From contig CANKUU010000004.1 in the NCBI GenBank assembly GCA_947486785.1, forward strand, positions 1-64,000: a stretch of DNA of 64,000 bases, read 5' to 3'. The stretch comes from an uncultured Flavobacteriaceae bacterium. GTDB lineage: Bacteria; Bacteroidota; Bacteroidia; Flavobacteriales; Flavobacteriaceae. The notes beneath the pieces are model-generated. The model worked only from the letters and a program-made list of their open reading frames with translations, was not told the origin of the DNA and made no database searches. The position numbers and the translations under genes were made by a program. This document shows positions 29,347 to 39,406 of this stretch, in pieces (position 1 is the first letter of the stretch; each line of letters starts with the position of its first letter).

Positions 29347-30570
29347 TTATTCTGCCACCAATAATTTTACAAAATCATCAAATTCTCTTTGAAATTCTAT
29401 ATATTTTTCGCCAGTTGCAGGCCCGTTAAAACCAGTATGTATTTTTCTAACCGCTCCGCTTTTATCAATAAAAATTGAAGTAGGATAAGACAACACGTGA
29501 TTTAACATAGGTAGTTTTTGCTGCGCTAATTCTTTATCGGAAGAGCCAAACTGAGCGAGTAAAACAGGGTATGGAATCTTGAGACGATTTTTCATTCTTT
29601 TAATGCTTTTTAGTGCACCCTCTTTGGTTTTAGCGTATTCAAATGCTAGAGCAACTATTTCTAAATCAATATTCGTATTCTTTTTTAGATAATTAATATA
29701 ATATTTAGTTTCGTCTAAACAGTTGGGGCACCAAGTACCCATAATTTGAACAATTACCACTTTATTTTTAAAACGATCATCAGTTAATGAGATTAAATTT
29801 TCTTCTGTATCTAAAAAAGAAAATTCCAATTTATCATAACCCTCCTTTAAAAAGGTGAGTGAATCTGCATTAGGCAATTCAAAAGCTTCATTTCGCTTAC
29901 CTACAAAAGCTCCTTTATAATGATTACCCGAATAAAAAGTTCCTTTTAGAGTACTATCCTTTACTTGAGCAGTAAAAAGAAAGGCGTGGGCACCATCAAA
30001 AGCAGATAATTTTAAAGAATCTCCGCTCATAACACCTTCAAGATATCTATAATCACCTGTTGTGGTTCTAAAAGTACCTGTAACTTTACCTCCCATCTGT
30101 TTAAAAATACCTTTTGCGGCATAGGCGTCATCCGTATTAGGTTCAAACTCAACTTCCCAAATTCCACTAACATCTTGTTCTGCCTTCTTACTCGTAGAAA
30201 AGCGATTTTCCTCATTAAATTTTGCAGTAAATGGTACAACCCTATTTAAACTCTCTTTAATAAAATGACCGTTGATTTTGTTTTTGGTAAAACGGCCTGC
30301 TATGTAGCCTTCAAATACTGGCGTTTTAACTATAATTGAATCTTTAATAATTTCGATTTCGTCAACCTCTATAACTTCAGAGGCATTATAAATTTTCATA
30401 TCATAATCGCCTTGGTCGTCCTTTATCAACATAAAATTAAAGGGAAGTTTTTGGTGATCCATTACTTCTAGTTCGGCAAGCCAAATTCCTTCAGATAACA
30501 TCTCTTTATTATCCGAAGTACAAGAGTAATTAAGTATCATAATTACTACAAAAAAAATAATTTTTCTCAT
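29347..30570 (-). CDS. TlpA-like thioredoxin-fold lipoprotein
   Basis: A 407-residue lipoprotein with lipobox cysteine at about 16 (LNYSC). A long N-terminal beta-rich region (about 25-235) precedes a TlpA/thioredoxin domain with the redox motif W280-CPNC (C281, C284). The cis-proline region reads LSYPTSIFIDKSG. It probably reduces disulfides in the periplasm, for example for cytochrome c or outer-membrane proteins. It is a single gene, convergent with leuB. Unlike the lipoprotein at 37929, its active cysteines are intact. Confidence 0.85.
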   Translation of the reverse strand: MRKIIFFVVIMILNYSCTSDNKEMLSEGIWLAELEVMDHQKLPFNFMLIKDDQGDYDMKIYNASEVIEVDEIEIIKDSIIVKTPVFEGYIAGRFTKNKINGHFIKESLNRVVPFTAKFNEENRFSTSKKAEQDVSGIWEVEFEPNTDDAYAAKGIFKQMGGKVTGTFRTTTGDYRYLEGVMSGDSLKLSAFDGAHAFLFTAQVKDSTLKGTFYSGNHYKGAFVGKRNEAFELPNADSLTFLKEGYDKLEFSFLDTEENLISLTDDRFKNKVVIVQIMGTWCPNCLDETKYYINYLKKNTNIDLEIVALAFEYAKTKEGALKSIKRMKNRLKIPYPVLLAQFGSSDKELAQQKLPMLNHVLSYPTSIFIDKSGAVRKIHTGFNGPATGEKYIEFQREFDDFVKLLVAE

Positions 30571-30682
30571 GAAATACCTAAATTAATTTATGGTTAATTA
30601 AGACTACAACCATGTCTTATGCTTTGTGAAATAACAACAAAAAATTACAAATAAAAAATAAAGATAATTCAGATACATGGTT

Positions 30683-30714
30683 ATTGAATGTCAACACACA
30701 TTGTTTTATATTTG
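30683..30714 (+). promoter_or_regulatory. pheT promoter, Bacteroidota type
   Basis: A -33 TATTG at 30683-30686 and a -7 TATATTTG at 30707-30714 are about 20 bases apart, matching the Bacteroidota primary sigma consensus. The ATG of pheT follows 19 bases downstream. Confidence 0.7.
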
Positions 30715-30733
30715 TGCCCACTAAATATATTTC

Positions 30734-33160
30734 ATGAACATTTCTTACAACTGGTTAAAACAATTTATAAATATTGATTGGGATGCTAGGCAAACTGCCG
30801 AACTTTTAACTGACCTTGGTCTTGAGGTGGAAGGAATCTCAGCTTTTGAATCTATTAAAGGTGGCCTCAAAGGAGTGGTTGTCGGTGAAGTAATTTCTTG
30901 TATACAACACCCAAACGCAGACCGTTTAAAATTAACGAAAGTTGATATTGGTACTAAAGAACCTCTTCAAATTGTTTGTGGAGCACCCAATGTTGCAACC
31001 GGACAAAAAGTGCCTGTGGCTACCGTTGGCACTACTTTATTCAAAGACGGCGAGCCTTGGATCATAAAAAAAGGTAAAATTAGAGGAGAAGAAAGTTTTG
31101 GTATGATTTGCGCAGAGGATGAGTTAGGCTTAGGTACAGATCATGACGGTATTTTGGTTCTCGACGATGCTTCAGAAATAGGCAGCCCTTGTTCCTCTCT
31201 TTTTGACATTGAAAATGACGAAGTTTTTGAAATAGGACTAACTCCAAACCGATCAGATGCAATGAGTCATTTTGGAGTAGCACGTGATCTTAGAGCCGGT
31301 TTAAGACAAAAAGAAGTTGAAAAAGAGCTAATTACTCCGCCTTTAAGTAATTTTAATATTAGTGATAGATCATTAAAAATTGCAGTTTCGGTAGCAGATA
31401 GCACTTTAACACCAAGGTATTGCGGTGTTACGATTAGTAATTTAGTGGTAAAACCCTCGCCTACTTGGTTACAAAATAGATTAAATGCAATTGGTATTGC
31501 TCCGAAAAATAATTTAGTTGATGCTACTAATTATGTTTTACATGAACTAGGGCAACCCTTACATGCCTTTGATGCGGATAAAATAAAAGGGAAGGAAATT
31601 AGTGTAAAAACACTACCAAAAGGCACAAAATTTATCACTTTAGACGGGGTAGAGCGCGAATTGCATGAAGAAGATTTAATGATCTGTGATAAAGAAAAGC
31701 CAATGTGTATTGCCGGTGTTTTTGGAGGTATTCACTCGGCCGTATCTGACCAAACGACATCAATATTTTTAGAAAGTGCTTATTTTGACCCCATCTCTAT
31801 TAGAAAAACCGCAAAAAGACACGGTCTAAATACCGATGCCTCATTTAGGTTTGAGAGGGGTATTGACATAGAAAATACAGAATTTGCCCTACGAAGAACT
31901 GCTATACTTATTACTGAAATTGCGGGTGGTGACATTACATCAGACATTATTGACCTGTATCCAAAAAAAGTGATTGAAAAGCATGTTTTTTTAAGTTTTG
32001 AAAAAACAAATAAGTTAATTGGTCAAGAAATTCCTAAAGATACAATTAAAGCTATTTTGTCATCCCTTGATATAAAAGTGATGAACATAACAGAATCTGG
32101 CTTAGGTTTAATGATACCTTCTTACCGTGTAGATGTACAACGCGATGTTGATGTAATCGAAGAAGTGCTTCGGGTATATGGGTACAATAACGTTTTGTTC
32201 ACTCAAAAACTTAATGCCTCTATCGCTACAACATCTAAATTTGAAGATTATAAATTACAAAATATTGCAGGTAATCTCTTAGCAGCAAAAGGTTTTTTTG
32301 AAATAATGGCAAATAGCCTTTCAAATCCCAATTACATTGCACTTTCTAAAAATTTAAAAGAATCTGAAAACGTAACAATGATGAACCCCTTAAGTACCGA
32401 TTTATCCGTACTTAGACAATCAATGTTGTTTTCTGGTCTTTCCGCCATATCTCATAATATTAACCGAAAAAGAGAAAATCTTAAACTTTTCGAATTCGGA
32501 AAAACATATCATAAATATGGTGAAAAACATATTGAAAATAAACACCTAAGCTTGTTTTTAACAGGAAATAGAAATGAGGAAAACTGGGAAAGTCCTTCTC
32601 ATAAAACTGATTTCTATTTACTAAAAACCATGTCCGAAATGGTTTTGTCTCGTTTAGGAATTACTAATTTTCAAAGTATACCACAATCGTCGGATGGTGA
32701 TTTTTCTGAAGGGCTAATTCTTAAATCAAACAAAAAAGAAATTGCAGTTTTAGGTATCGTAAAAAAGAGTATTAGCAAAGCATTCGATATTAAACAAGAG
32801 GTTTTTTATAGCGATTTTAACTGGAACAACATACTTTCTTTAATTTGTAAAACTAATATCGTTTACAAAGAAATTCCTAAATATCCTGAAGTAAAGCGAG
32901 ATTTTGCTTTATTGTTAGATACCCATGTCACCTATAAAGAAGTGTATGATTTAGCTTTTCAAACCGAGAAAAAAATCTTAAAAAGTATGCAGCTTTTTGA
33001 TGTTTATACGGGGAAGAATCTACCTGAAGGGAAAAAATCATATGCAGTAAGTTTTACTCTACTAGATGAAAATAGTACCCTTACTGACAAAAGAATTGAT
33101 AAAACTATGAATAAATTGAAAATGCGCTTCGAAAAAGAATTAGCTGCAGAACTTAGGTAA
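30734..33160 (+). CDS. pheT: Phenylalanyl-tRNA synthetase beta subunit
   Basis: Beta chain of the alpha2-beta2 synthetase charging tRNA-Phe; 808 residues, normal length. Domains in order: N-terminal start MNISYNWLKQFINIDWD, EMAP/tRNA-binding OB fold (about 40-150, IQHPNADRLKLTKVDIG), B3/B4 editing domain (about 215-390), B5 domain with metal-binding acidic residues, synthetase-like core (about 490-700), and the C-terminal ferredoxin-fold anticodon-binding domain (YPEVKRDFALLLD). pheS is not adjacent, which is usual in this phylum. Confidence 0.97.
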   Translation: MNISYNWLKQFINIDWDARQTAELLTDLGLEVEGISAFESIKGGLKGVVVGEVISCIQHPNADRLKLTKVDIGTKEPLQIVCGAPNVATGQKVPVATVGTTLFKDGEPWIIKKGKIRGEESFGMICAEDELGLGTDHDGILVLDDASEIGSPCSSLFDIENDEVFEIGLTPNRSDAMSHFGVARDLRAGLRQKEVEKELITPPLSNFNISDRSLKIAVSVADSTLTPRYCGVTISNLVVKPSPTWLQNRLNAIGIAPKNNLVDATNYVLHELGQPLHAFDADKIKGKEISVKTLPKGTKFITLDGVERELHEEDLMICDKEKPMCIAGVFGGIHSAVSDQTTSIFLESAYFDPISIRKTAKRHGLNTDASFRFERGIDIENTEFALRRTAILITEIAGGDITSDIIDLYPKKVIEKHVFLSFEKTNKLIGQEIPKDTIKAILSSLDIKVMNITESGLGLMIPSYRVDVQRDVDVIEEVLRVYGYNNVLFTQKLNASIATTSKFEDYKLQNIAGNLLAAKGFFEIMANSLSNPNYIALSKNLKESENVTMMNPLSTDLSVLRQSMLFSGLSAISHNINRKRENLKLFEFGKTYHKYGEKHIENKHLSLFLTGNRNEENWESPSHKTDFYLLKTMSEMVLSRLGITNFQSIPQSSDGDFSEGLILKSNKKEIAVLGIVKKSISKAFDIKQEVFYSDFNWNNILSLICKTNIVYKEIPKYPEVKRDFALLLDTHVTYKEVYDLAFQTEKKILKSMQLFDVYTGKNLPEGKKSYAVSFTLLDENSTLTDKRIDKTMNKLKMRFEKELAAELR

Positions 33161-33167
33161 TAAATTT

Positions 33168-33725
33168 TTAGTTGCCCGACCTAAATACGGTATCAATTTC
33201 ATGAATAACCCCATTACTTTGTTTAAAATCAGCAGAAGTAATTTTTGCTGAATTACCTAAACTATCAGTGAGTATAATGTCAACACCGGTCATTGTTGCT
33301 GTAAGTATATCTCCTTGTATAGTCGTAAAAAAGGCTTTACCTGCACCTCTGCACATTTCTAAAAGAATTTTAGAAGCTGAAAAGTTTCCTGCTATAATAT
33401 GATAACCGATAAAAGACTGAAGTTCTTTTTTATTTTTAGGTTCTAATAACTCGGCTAGAGTTGTCTTTGATAATTTTTCAAAAGCAAGGTCAGAAGGTGC
33501 AAATACTGTAAACGGACCTTCTTTACTTAATGCATCATCAAGATCTGTTGCCTTTAAAATCTGTAATAGCGTTTTATGGTTGGCACTAGCTTCGGTACTA
33601 CTAAGAATGGTTTTATGCTTATTTTTATCCATCGTTAATCGAGGAGACACTATACTACTTTGGGAAAAAACATTAACCGATAGATTTAAAAAAACAAGAA
33701 GCAGCAAGCATAAATTACGATTCAT
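33168..33725 (-). CDS. Secreted fasciclin-domain protein
   Basis: A 185-residue protein with a signal peptide (about 1-22) and a single fasciclin (FAS1) domain. Seen: HKTLLQILKATDLDDALSKE, GPFTVFAPSDLAFEKL, FIGYHIIAGNF, and the ending SNGVIHEIDTVF, which are the H1 and H2 motifs of the family. FAS1 proteins mediate adhesion; the ligand is unknown. It converges on pheT with only 7 bases between the stops and no hairpin in between. Confidence 0.88.
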   Translation of the reverse strand: MNRNLCLLLLVFLNLSVNVFSQSSIVSPRLTMDKNKHKTILSSTEASANHKTLLQILKATDLDDALSKEGPFTVFAPSDLAFEKLSKTTLAELLEPKNKKELQSFIGYHIIAGNFSASKILLEMCRGAGKAFFTTIQGDILTATMTGVDIILTDSLGNSAKITSADFKQSNGVIHEIDTVFRSGN

Positions 33726-33927
33726 ATTAAGAAACTGAGGGTATGTTAAGGTGAAAATTCTATAAAAGGTATAAAAACGTCGCTAAAATACAACATTACA
33801 TCGCTTGGAAACTTATTTTTATTTAGGATATCATTTTATTAACAAAACATTAACACATATTTTTTTAGCTCTAAAGCGTTTTGATTAGAAAATTCTTAAT
33901 TTAGGGAGAACAGGTAAAAAAAAATTG

Positions 33928-34650
33928 ATGTTGATAGAAAAAACGAATATAGAAAAGAAACTGAAACAAATAAGAGATAATGATCTTCATTCAGGTACTA
34001 CAATCCTTCAAGAGGTTTACCAAATATTACAGCAAGAAGATGTAACAAAAGAACGCATTTCAAAAACCATTAAAAAAGGTCATCCCACAGCTTTAAATAA
34101 TTTTGATTTTGAGTTATTAGAAACTAAAAATATTTATCACCTAAGTCAAATAAAACAAATTTGTATTGATTATCGTCTTCGCTTTTTGGACTCAAAATAT
34201 TTTAAAAATGAGATACCTGAAGAAGCTATTTCTAAAATTAAACGATTAGAGGAAATACATAATATTGAACTTGTAGGTTTTAAGATTATTGCTCCTTCTA
34301 AACTTTTTAAGTTAAAAGATAAAGATGATCCTTTGTTATTTGCACCCATTGGTAATGATTATTTTTATTTAATTCACACATGGGGTAATGATCTTCATCC
34401 CTTTCGAAAGATGATGGCCTGGCCGTTTAAAAGCATTGTGAATTTAGCCATTTTAACTTTTGTCTTAAGTTTTGTAATTACTTTATTAATTCCAGATGGT
34501 TTATTCTCAAAATCTAGTACAACTTCACAATTTATGATTTTGTTCTTCTTTGTTTTTAAATCAATTGCCGCCATAGTTGTTTTTTACGGTTTTGCATTAG
34601 GCAAAAACTTTAATACTGAAATTTGGAATAGCAAGTATTTTAATGCCTAA
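33928..34650 (+). CDS. Hypothetical membrane protein
   Basis: A 240-residue protein whose first 165 residues are charged and helical, followed by two membrane helices near the C-terminus (about 168-190 and 205-230). The start is taken at the ATG at 33928; a TTG one codon earlier is also open. I do not recognise a family. The soluble part contains FKIIAPSKLFKLKDKDDPLLFA and a HTWGNDLHPFRKM segment. Isolated gene. Confidence 0.65.
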   Translation: MLIEKTNIEKKLKQIRDNDLHSGTTILQEVYQILQQEDVTKERISKTIKKGHPTALNNFDFELLETKNIYHLSQIKQICIDYRLRFLDSKYFKNEIPEEAISKIKRLEEIHNIELVGFKIIAPSKLFKLKDKDDPLLFAPIGNDYFYLIHTWGNDLHPFRKMMAWPFKSIVNLAILTFVLSFVITLLIPDGLFSKSSTTSQFMILFFFVFKSIAAIVVFYGFALGKNFNTEIWNSKYFNA

Positions 34651-34939
34651 AAAGAAGTTTTCTAAATTATTTGAGCTACAATGTTTTACTAAACTAAAGC
34701 GTGTAGTATTTTTCTTTAGACACCTTTAATTATCGAGTTGTTACTTTATCAAAAAATACTATTTGTTAGCGTAAAAGCTGATGTTTTTTAGCGGTTTTAA
34801 AAGCTGATATTCTCTAATTACAATTTTTTTATTTCGATAGTTTTAAGCATCAAAAAACATCTTTATTACAAGCTGCGAAAGCTATGCATTTGCACAATGG
34901 ATGTATAAGTGTTCTCTTTTTTCTTAATTAAAGAATAAT

Positions 34940-36076
34940 TTATTTTACAACAATCTCATAAGGCACCCCGTCTAGGTTTATATTATCGACTAAATTTGGA
35001 GCCGTTGCTGTTTGAACTCGAAGCAAACCACCTTTATTTATTTCTCCTGTTTTTTTGTAACCAATCAAAAGCAAATTATTTTCCTCATCAAAACCAACGG
35101 CTGTTGTAGTTTCTATTTTAAGTTCAAAATCGCGCTTTTGTTCAGTTAAGAAATTTTCGTAAGCATAGAAAGTGGCTAAATTTTGCGAAAAGTCGTATAC
35201 TGCGGCTATTTGTGGATAGTCGCTGAAGTCGCCAGAATTTGAAGGGTAATATAATCTACCGGTATCATCTAGACGTTTTGAATTAGTGCTTGCAAATTTT
35301 GGCTTGGCATCTTCTCTATATCTTACATAGTTAACCGCCATTGTAGTAGAATTTAAAATACCATGTAAGCCTTCATAACTGATTAAAATATTATTACTCC
35401 CATCTTTAAAAATACGTTTTGCATCATTACCTGCAGGTACCTCATGTATTAGGTTGTTTGTACTTAGATCAATAACCAAAACGTTATTTTTATTAGCTTC
35501 GGCTTCATCTTGGGTCAAAATAAACAGCTTATTATTTGTAGTGGCCAAATCAAATGGTTTTTTTTCTACCATTACATCTTCATAACTAAAGTCTGCAGAG
35601 GTTGCATCTATTATTCGTATCGTATAATCAGGTGAATTTGACTCTGCTGTTTCATAAGAAATAAACATAGTATTTGCTGACTGTGCTATGGCCAACACGT
35701 TTATGTTACAATTACCTAAATCGCTAAAAACAACCATTTCAGATGCACTGTCGTTACTAAAGTTATATTTGGTTAATGAACCTTGGCAATTACCAGTTCT
35801 GTGATATTGTAAAAAATTAGCACCTTCAAGATCGTACAAATTAGGAACTATCTTTTCTGCTAGTGAACTTTCATTAGGGTTTAAAGTTATTGTATTTGCA
35901 TTTGCATTTAAAAATTGGACCGAAAGCTTATTATCTTTCTTTAGAAGCAAGGCATATTCTGCTTCAATACTGGGCATATTTCCGTCACCACCATTCGATT
36001 CATCATTCTCAGATTTTGAACAACTAGCAATAAGTAGTGTTGAAAGTAAGTAAAAGGCAAATTTAAACTTCATCAT
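34940..36076 (-). CDS. Hypothetical lipoprotein, beta-propeller-like
   Basis: A 378-residue lipoprotein with lipobox IASC (cysteine at about 20). The mature part alternates beta strands with segments such as NTNNKLFILTQ, SNNILISYEGLHG and EENNLLLIGYKKTGEI, the look of a propeller of repeated sheets. No catalytic motif was recognised. Single gene, 52 bases downstream of the ABC-F gene, same strand, so possibly co-transcribed. Confidence 0.65.
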   Translation of the reverse strand: MMKFKFAFYLLSTLLIASCSKSENDESNGGDGNMPSIEAEYALLLKKDNKLSVQFLNANANTITLNPNESSLAEKIVPNLYDLEGANFLQYHRTGNCQGSLTKYNFSNDSASEMVVFSDLGNCNINVLAIAQSANTMFISYETAESNSPDYTIRIIDATSADFSYEDVMVEKKPFDLATTNNKLFILTQDEAEANKNNVLVIDLSTNNLIHEVPAGNDAKRIFKDGSNNILISYEGLHGILNSTTMAVNYVRYREDAKPKFASTNSKRLDDTGRLYYPSNSGDFSDYPQIAAVYDFSQNLATFYAYENFLTEQKRDFELKIETTTAVGFDEENNLLLIGYKKTGEINKGGLLRVQTATAPNLVDNINLDGVPYEIVVK

Positions 36077-36128
36077 AAAAGTATTTTAGGTTACTCAAAT
36101 GACGCAGTTAATCAAGGTCTTTTACTAG

Positions 36129-37751
36129 TTAACTTGCGTACATTTTTTTTCGTTGTTCTTTTATAGTCTTATCAGACATAAACTCATCGAACGTTGAATA
36201 CCTGTCAATATTGCCTTTTGGAGTTAATTCTATGATTCTATCGGCAACCGTTTGAGCAAATTCATGATCATGTGTAGTGAACAAAACTGTACCTTTAAAG
36301 TTCTTTAATGAATTATTAAATGCAGTAATACTCTCTAAATCTAAGTGGTTTGTTGGTTCATCAAGCATTAAAACGTTTGCTCTGAGCATCATCATTCTGC
36401 TTAACATACATCTCACTTTTTCGCCACCAGATAAAACTGTACACTTTTTTAACGCTTCTTCTCCACTAAAAAGCATTTTTCCGAGAAAACCTCTTATGAA
36501 AACTTCTTCGCGCTCTTCTTCTGTTTTTGCCCATTGACGCAACCAATCAACTAAACTAATATCCTCTGTAAAAAAACTTGAATTATCAGCAGGCAAATAA
36601 GATTGATTGGTAGTTATACCCCATTTAAACTCACCAGCATCTGCCTTGCGATTATTGTTTATAATCTCATAAAAAGCAGTTGTAGCTCTAGAGTCTCGTG
36701 AAATAATAGCTACTTTATCTCCTTTGCTTAAATTAATATTTACTTTCTGAAAGAGTAAATCACCGTCTTCTGAAGTTGCAGATAAATTTTCAATATTTAA
36801 GATTTGATCACCCGCTTCTCTTTCGCGTTCAAAAATTATAGCAGGATACCTTCTGCTTGAAGGTTTAATATCTTCAATTCGTAACTTAGAAAGCATTTTT
36901 TTTCTTGAGGTTGCCTGCTTACTTTTTGCAACATTTGCACTAAATCGAGCAATAAATTCTTGAAGTTCCTTCGCCTTTTCTTCCGATTTTTTATTCTGTT
37001 GTGCTCTCTGCCTGGCAGCTAATTGACTACTTTCATACCAAAATGTATAGTTGCCCGAAAAGTGATTTATTTTTCCAAAATCTATATCAGAAATATGTGT
37101 GCATACCGCGTCTAAAAAGTGCCTGTCATGTGAAACAACTATTACTGTATTTTCATAATTAGCCAAAAAATTCTCTAACCAATTGATGGTTTCATAATCT
37201 AAATCGTTTGTTGGCTCATCCATTATTAAAACATCTGGATTACCAAATAAGGCTTGGGCTAATAACACTCTCACCTTTAGTTTTGAGTCAATTTCACTCA
37301 TGATCGTAAAATGCAAATCTTCAGAAATACCTAAATTTGACAACATAGCGGCGGCGGCGCTATCTGCGTTCCATCCATCCATTTCTTCAAATTGTACTTG
37401 CAGCTCTCCAATTCTGTCTGCATTTTCATCTGTATAATCAGCATATAGCGCATCAATTTCTGTCTTAAGTGCAAACAAAGGTTTATTACCCATTACAACG
37501 GTCTCTAAAACGGTTGAATCATCATAAGCGTTGTGGTTTTGTTCTAAAATTGACATTCGCTTAGAAGGCTCTAGGTGCACATGCCCCGAGGTAGGGTCTT
37601 GTTGTCCAGAAAGTATTTTTAAGAAAGTAGATTTACCCGCCCCATTGGCTCCGATAACACCATAGCAGTTACCTTGAGTAAATGCTACATTTACCTCATC
37701 AAACAAAACTCTTTTTCCAAACTGAACCGATAAATTAGAAACGGATAACAT
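36129..37751 (-). CDS. ybiT: ABC-F ATPase, YbiT-like, with degenerate second Walker A
   Basis: Soluble tandem-ABC protein of 540 residues, close to E. coli YbiT. The first domain has Walker A GANGAGKST (about 34-42) and Walker B VLIMDEPTNDLD. Its signature region reads SKLKVRVLLAQ, a degenerate form also seen in YbiT. The linker contains FSANVAKSKQATSRKKM. In the second domain the Walker A position (about 348-358) reads ISRDSRATT, with no lysine, whereas the signature LSGGEKVR and Walker B VLMLDEPTNHLD are intact. ABC-F proteins act on ribosomes. The second ATP site may thus bind nucleotide without the usual P-loop lysine. Confidence 0.9.
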   Translation of the reverse strand: MLSVSNLSVQFGKRVLFDEVNVAFTQGNCYGVIGANGAGKSTFLKILSGQQDPTSGHVHLEPSKRMSILEQNHNAYDDSTVLETVVMGNKPLFALKTEIDALYADYTDENADRIGELQVQFEEMDGWNADSAAAAMLSNLGISEDLHFTIMSEIDSKLKVRVLLAQALFGNPDVLIMDEPTNDLDYETINWLENFLANYENTVIVVSHDRHFLDAVCTHISDIDFGKINHFSGNYTFWYESSQLAARQRAQQNKKSEEKAKELQEFIARFSANVAKSKQATSRKKMLSKLRIEDIKPSSRRYPAIIFEREREAGDQILNIENLSATSEDGDLLFQKVNINLSKGDKVAIISRDSRATTAFYEIINNNRKADAGEFKWGITTNQSYLPADNSSFFTEDISLVDWLRQWAKTEEEREEVFIRGFLGKMLFSGEEALKKCTVLSGGEKVRCMLSRMMMLRANVLMLDEPTNHLDLESITAFNNSLKNFKGTVLFTTHDHEFAQTVADRIIELTPKGNIDRYSTFDEFMSDKTIKEQRKKMYAS

Positions 37752-37895
37752 AGTTACTTCTTTTAAATTCGGTGCAAAAATAGATAAATTAAAATCTCTA
37801 AACCAATATTGTAGCGCTCAAAGCAACTGATTTAAGACAAAATTGTCTTACTTATTTTTAACCTCCTCTTAACAGCAATGAATACAAGTCTTTAT

Positions 37896-37903
37896 TAGCT
37901 TTG
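37896..37903 (+). promoter_or_regulatory. Candidate -7 element of the thioredoxin-fold lipoprotein gene
   Basis: TAGCTTTG fits TAnnTTTG and ends 25 bases before the ATG at 37929. No clear -33 TTG is seen. Confidence 0.45.
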
Positions 37904-37928
37904 TGATGTACATAGTTAGACTTCATTT

Positions 37929-39326
37929 ATGAATAAAAACTTACTTTACATCTTTCTTTTTGTTCTTGCATCTTGCAATAAAACTGATAAAGAACCTCAA
38001 GGGCTTTTTTTCGGTGGAGAAATAGTAAATCCCACAGCCAAATACATTGTTCTTCTTAAAGATGACCAAAAAATTGACTCAGCAAAGTTAGACGACAAAA
38101 ATCGCTTTAACTTAAGGCTTGACTCAATAAGTAAAGGACTCTACCATTTTAAACATGCCCCTGAAAATCAATATATATATCTTGAGCCAGGTGATAGTAT
38201 TCAAGTACGATTAAATACTATTGATTTTGATGAATCGTTGGTTTTTTCAGGACAAGGATCAGATATCAATAATTTTTTATTAGAACTTTTTTTAGCAAAC
38301 GAAGAAGAAGAAAGCAAATTTAGAACGTCTTATTTTGAATTAAATCCAAAAGAATTCAACCAAAAGATAAGGCAATTAAAAGGCGAAAAAAACAAAGCAT
38401 TAAATCAACTAAATCTTGAAACAAAGCTTTCTAAAAGTGCAAAAAAAATGGCACAAGTAAGTATCGATTATACCTACTACAATTATAAAGAAATATACCC
38501 CTTCGAGCATCGCAGAAAAACGGGTAATAGGGTTAGCGACAAGCTACCTTCTGACTTTTACAACTATCGAAAAAACCTTACTTTTAATAACAAAAACTTA
38601 AACTACCTTACCCCCTATTACAACTTTGTTAAGTCATATTTCAAAAATATTTCATTGAGTGGCTGCGAAAAAAAATGCGGAGTTGACAATGATAAAATTG
38701 TAAATCAATTGCATTATAATAGGCATAAACTGGGCTTAATTGACAGTTTAGTGCATGAAGATGAACTAAAAGACAACTTATTTAGAAATGTTGCTTTTGA
38801 ATATCTTTTACGAGGAAAAGATACCGAAAAAAATAACGAGATTTTTATTACTGACTTTCATCAGCGATCGGCAAATAATAGGCATATAGAGGAAATAAAT
38901 CAACTTTATGAAGGCATTAGAAATATGCAGCCTAATAAAAAAATTCCGAATATAATAGTGACCGACTTTGAGGGTGAAAAAATATCCCTTCGAGAAATTG
39001 CCAAAAATAAGAAAGTTGTCTTTTATTTCTGGTCAGGTTCTAATGCGGCTAATCGAAGATATTTTAAAGATGCTACCAAAAAAATAGCGCTACTTTTCGC
39101 GAAAAACAAAGATTATAAATTTGTAGGAATTAACTACAGAACAGACGATCATATTTGGAAGGGTATGATTGATAAAGCTAACTTGGATAAAGCTTATCAA
39201 TTTAAGACCGATAATTTTGAAGAACTTGCTAAGGTTCTATTTATTTACCAAAAGAATAAATGCATTGTTACTAAAAACGGAAAGATTGATGATGGCTTCA
39301 CGACACTTTGGGCAGCCAATTTATAA
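37929..39326 (+). CDS. Thioredoxin-fold lipoprotein lacking the CxxC motif
   Basis: A 465-residue lipoprotein, lipobox VLASC (cysteine at about 16). The N-terminal part (about 25-110) resembles DUF4369-type domains found ahead of TlpA-like proteins. The middle is helical and charged. The C-terminal thioredoxin-like domain starts at about 337 (IPNIIVTDFEGEKISLREI), but where WCxxC is expected it reads FWSGSNAANRR. It is therefore not a normal disulfide oxidoreductase. A C-x3-C pair (SGCEKKCG) occurs in the middle region. It could be a structural or binding relative. Confidence 0.72.
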   Translation: MNKNLLYIFLFVLASCNKTDKEPQGLFFGGEIVNPTAKYIVLLKDDQKIDSAKLDDKNRFNLRLDSISKGLYHFKHAPENQYIYLEPGDSIQVRLNTIDFDESLVFSGQGSDINNFLLELFLANEEEESKFRTSYFELNPKEFNQKIRQLKGEKNKALNQLNLETKLSKSAKKMAQVSIDYTYYNYKEIYPFEHRRKTGNRVSDKLPSDFYNYRKNLTFNNKNLNYLTPYYNFVKSYFKNISLSGCEKKCGVDNDKIVNQLHYNRHKLGLIDSLVHEDELKDNLFRNVAFEYLLRGKDTEKNNEIFITDFHQRSANNRHIEEINQLYEGIRNMQPNKKIPNIIVTDFEGEKISLREIAKNKKVVFYFWSGSNAANRRYFKDATKKIALLFAKNKDYKFVGINYRTDDHIWKGMIDKANLDKAYQFKTDNFEELAKVLFIYQKNKCIVTKNGKIDDGFTTLWAANL

Positions 39327-39341
39327 ACTAAATAGTATTAA

Positions 39342-39373
39342 AAAACCCTTAATTAATTACTATTAAGGGTTTT
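39342..39373. terminator. Bidirectional terminator
   Basis: A perfect 12-bp stem (AAAACCCTTAAT with ATTAAGGGTTTT) with an 8-base loop, A-rich on the left and T-rich on the right, between two convergent genes. It can serve both the lipoprotein gene and fsa. Confidence 0.85.
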
Positions 39374-39406
39374 AAAAGCTATAAAAAGCTGCAAATTTGC
39401 TTTTAG

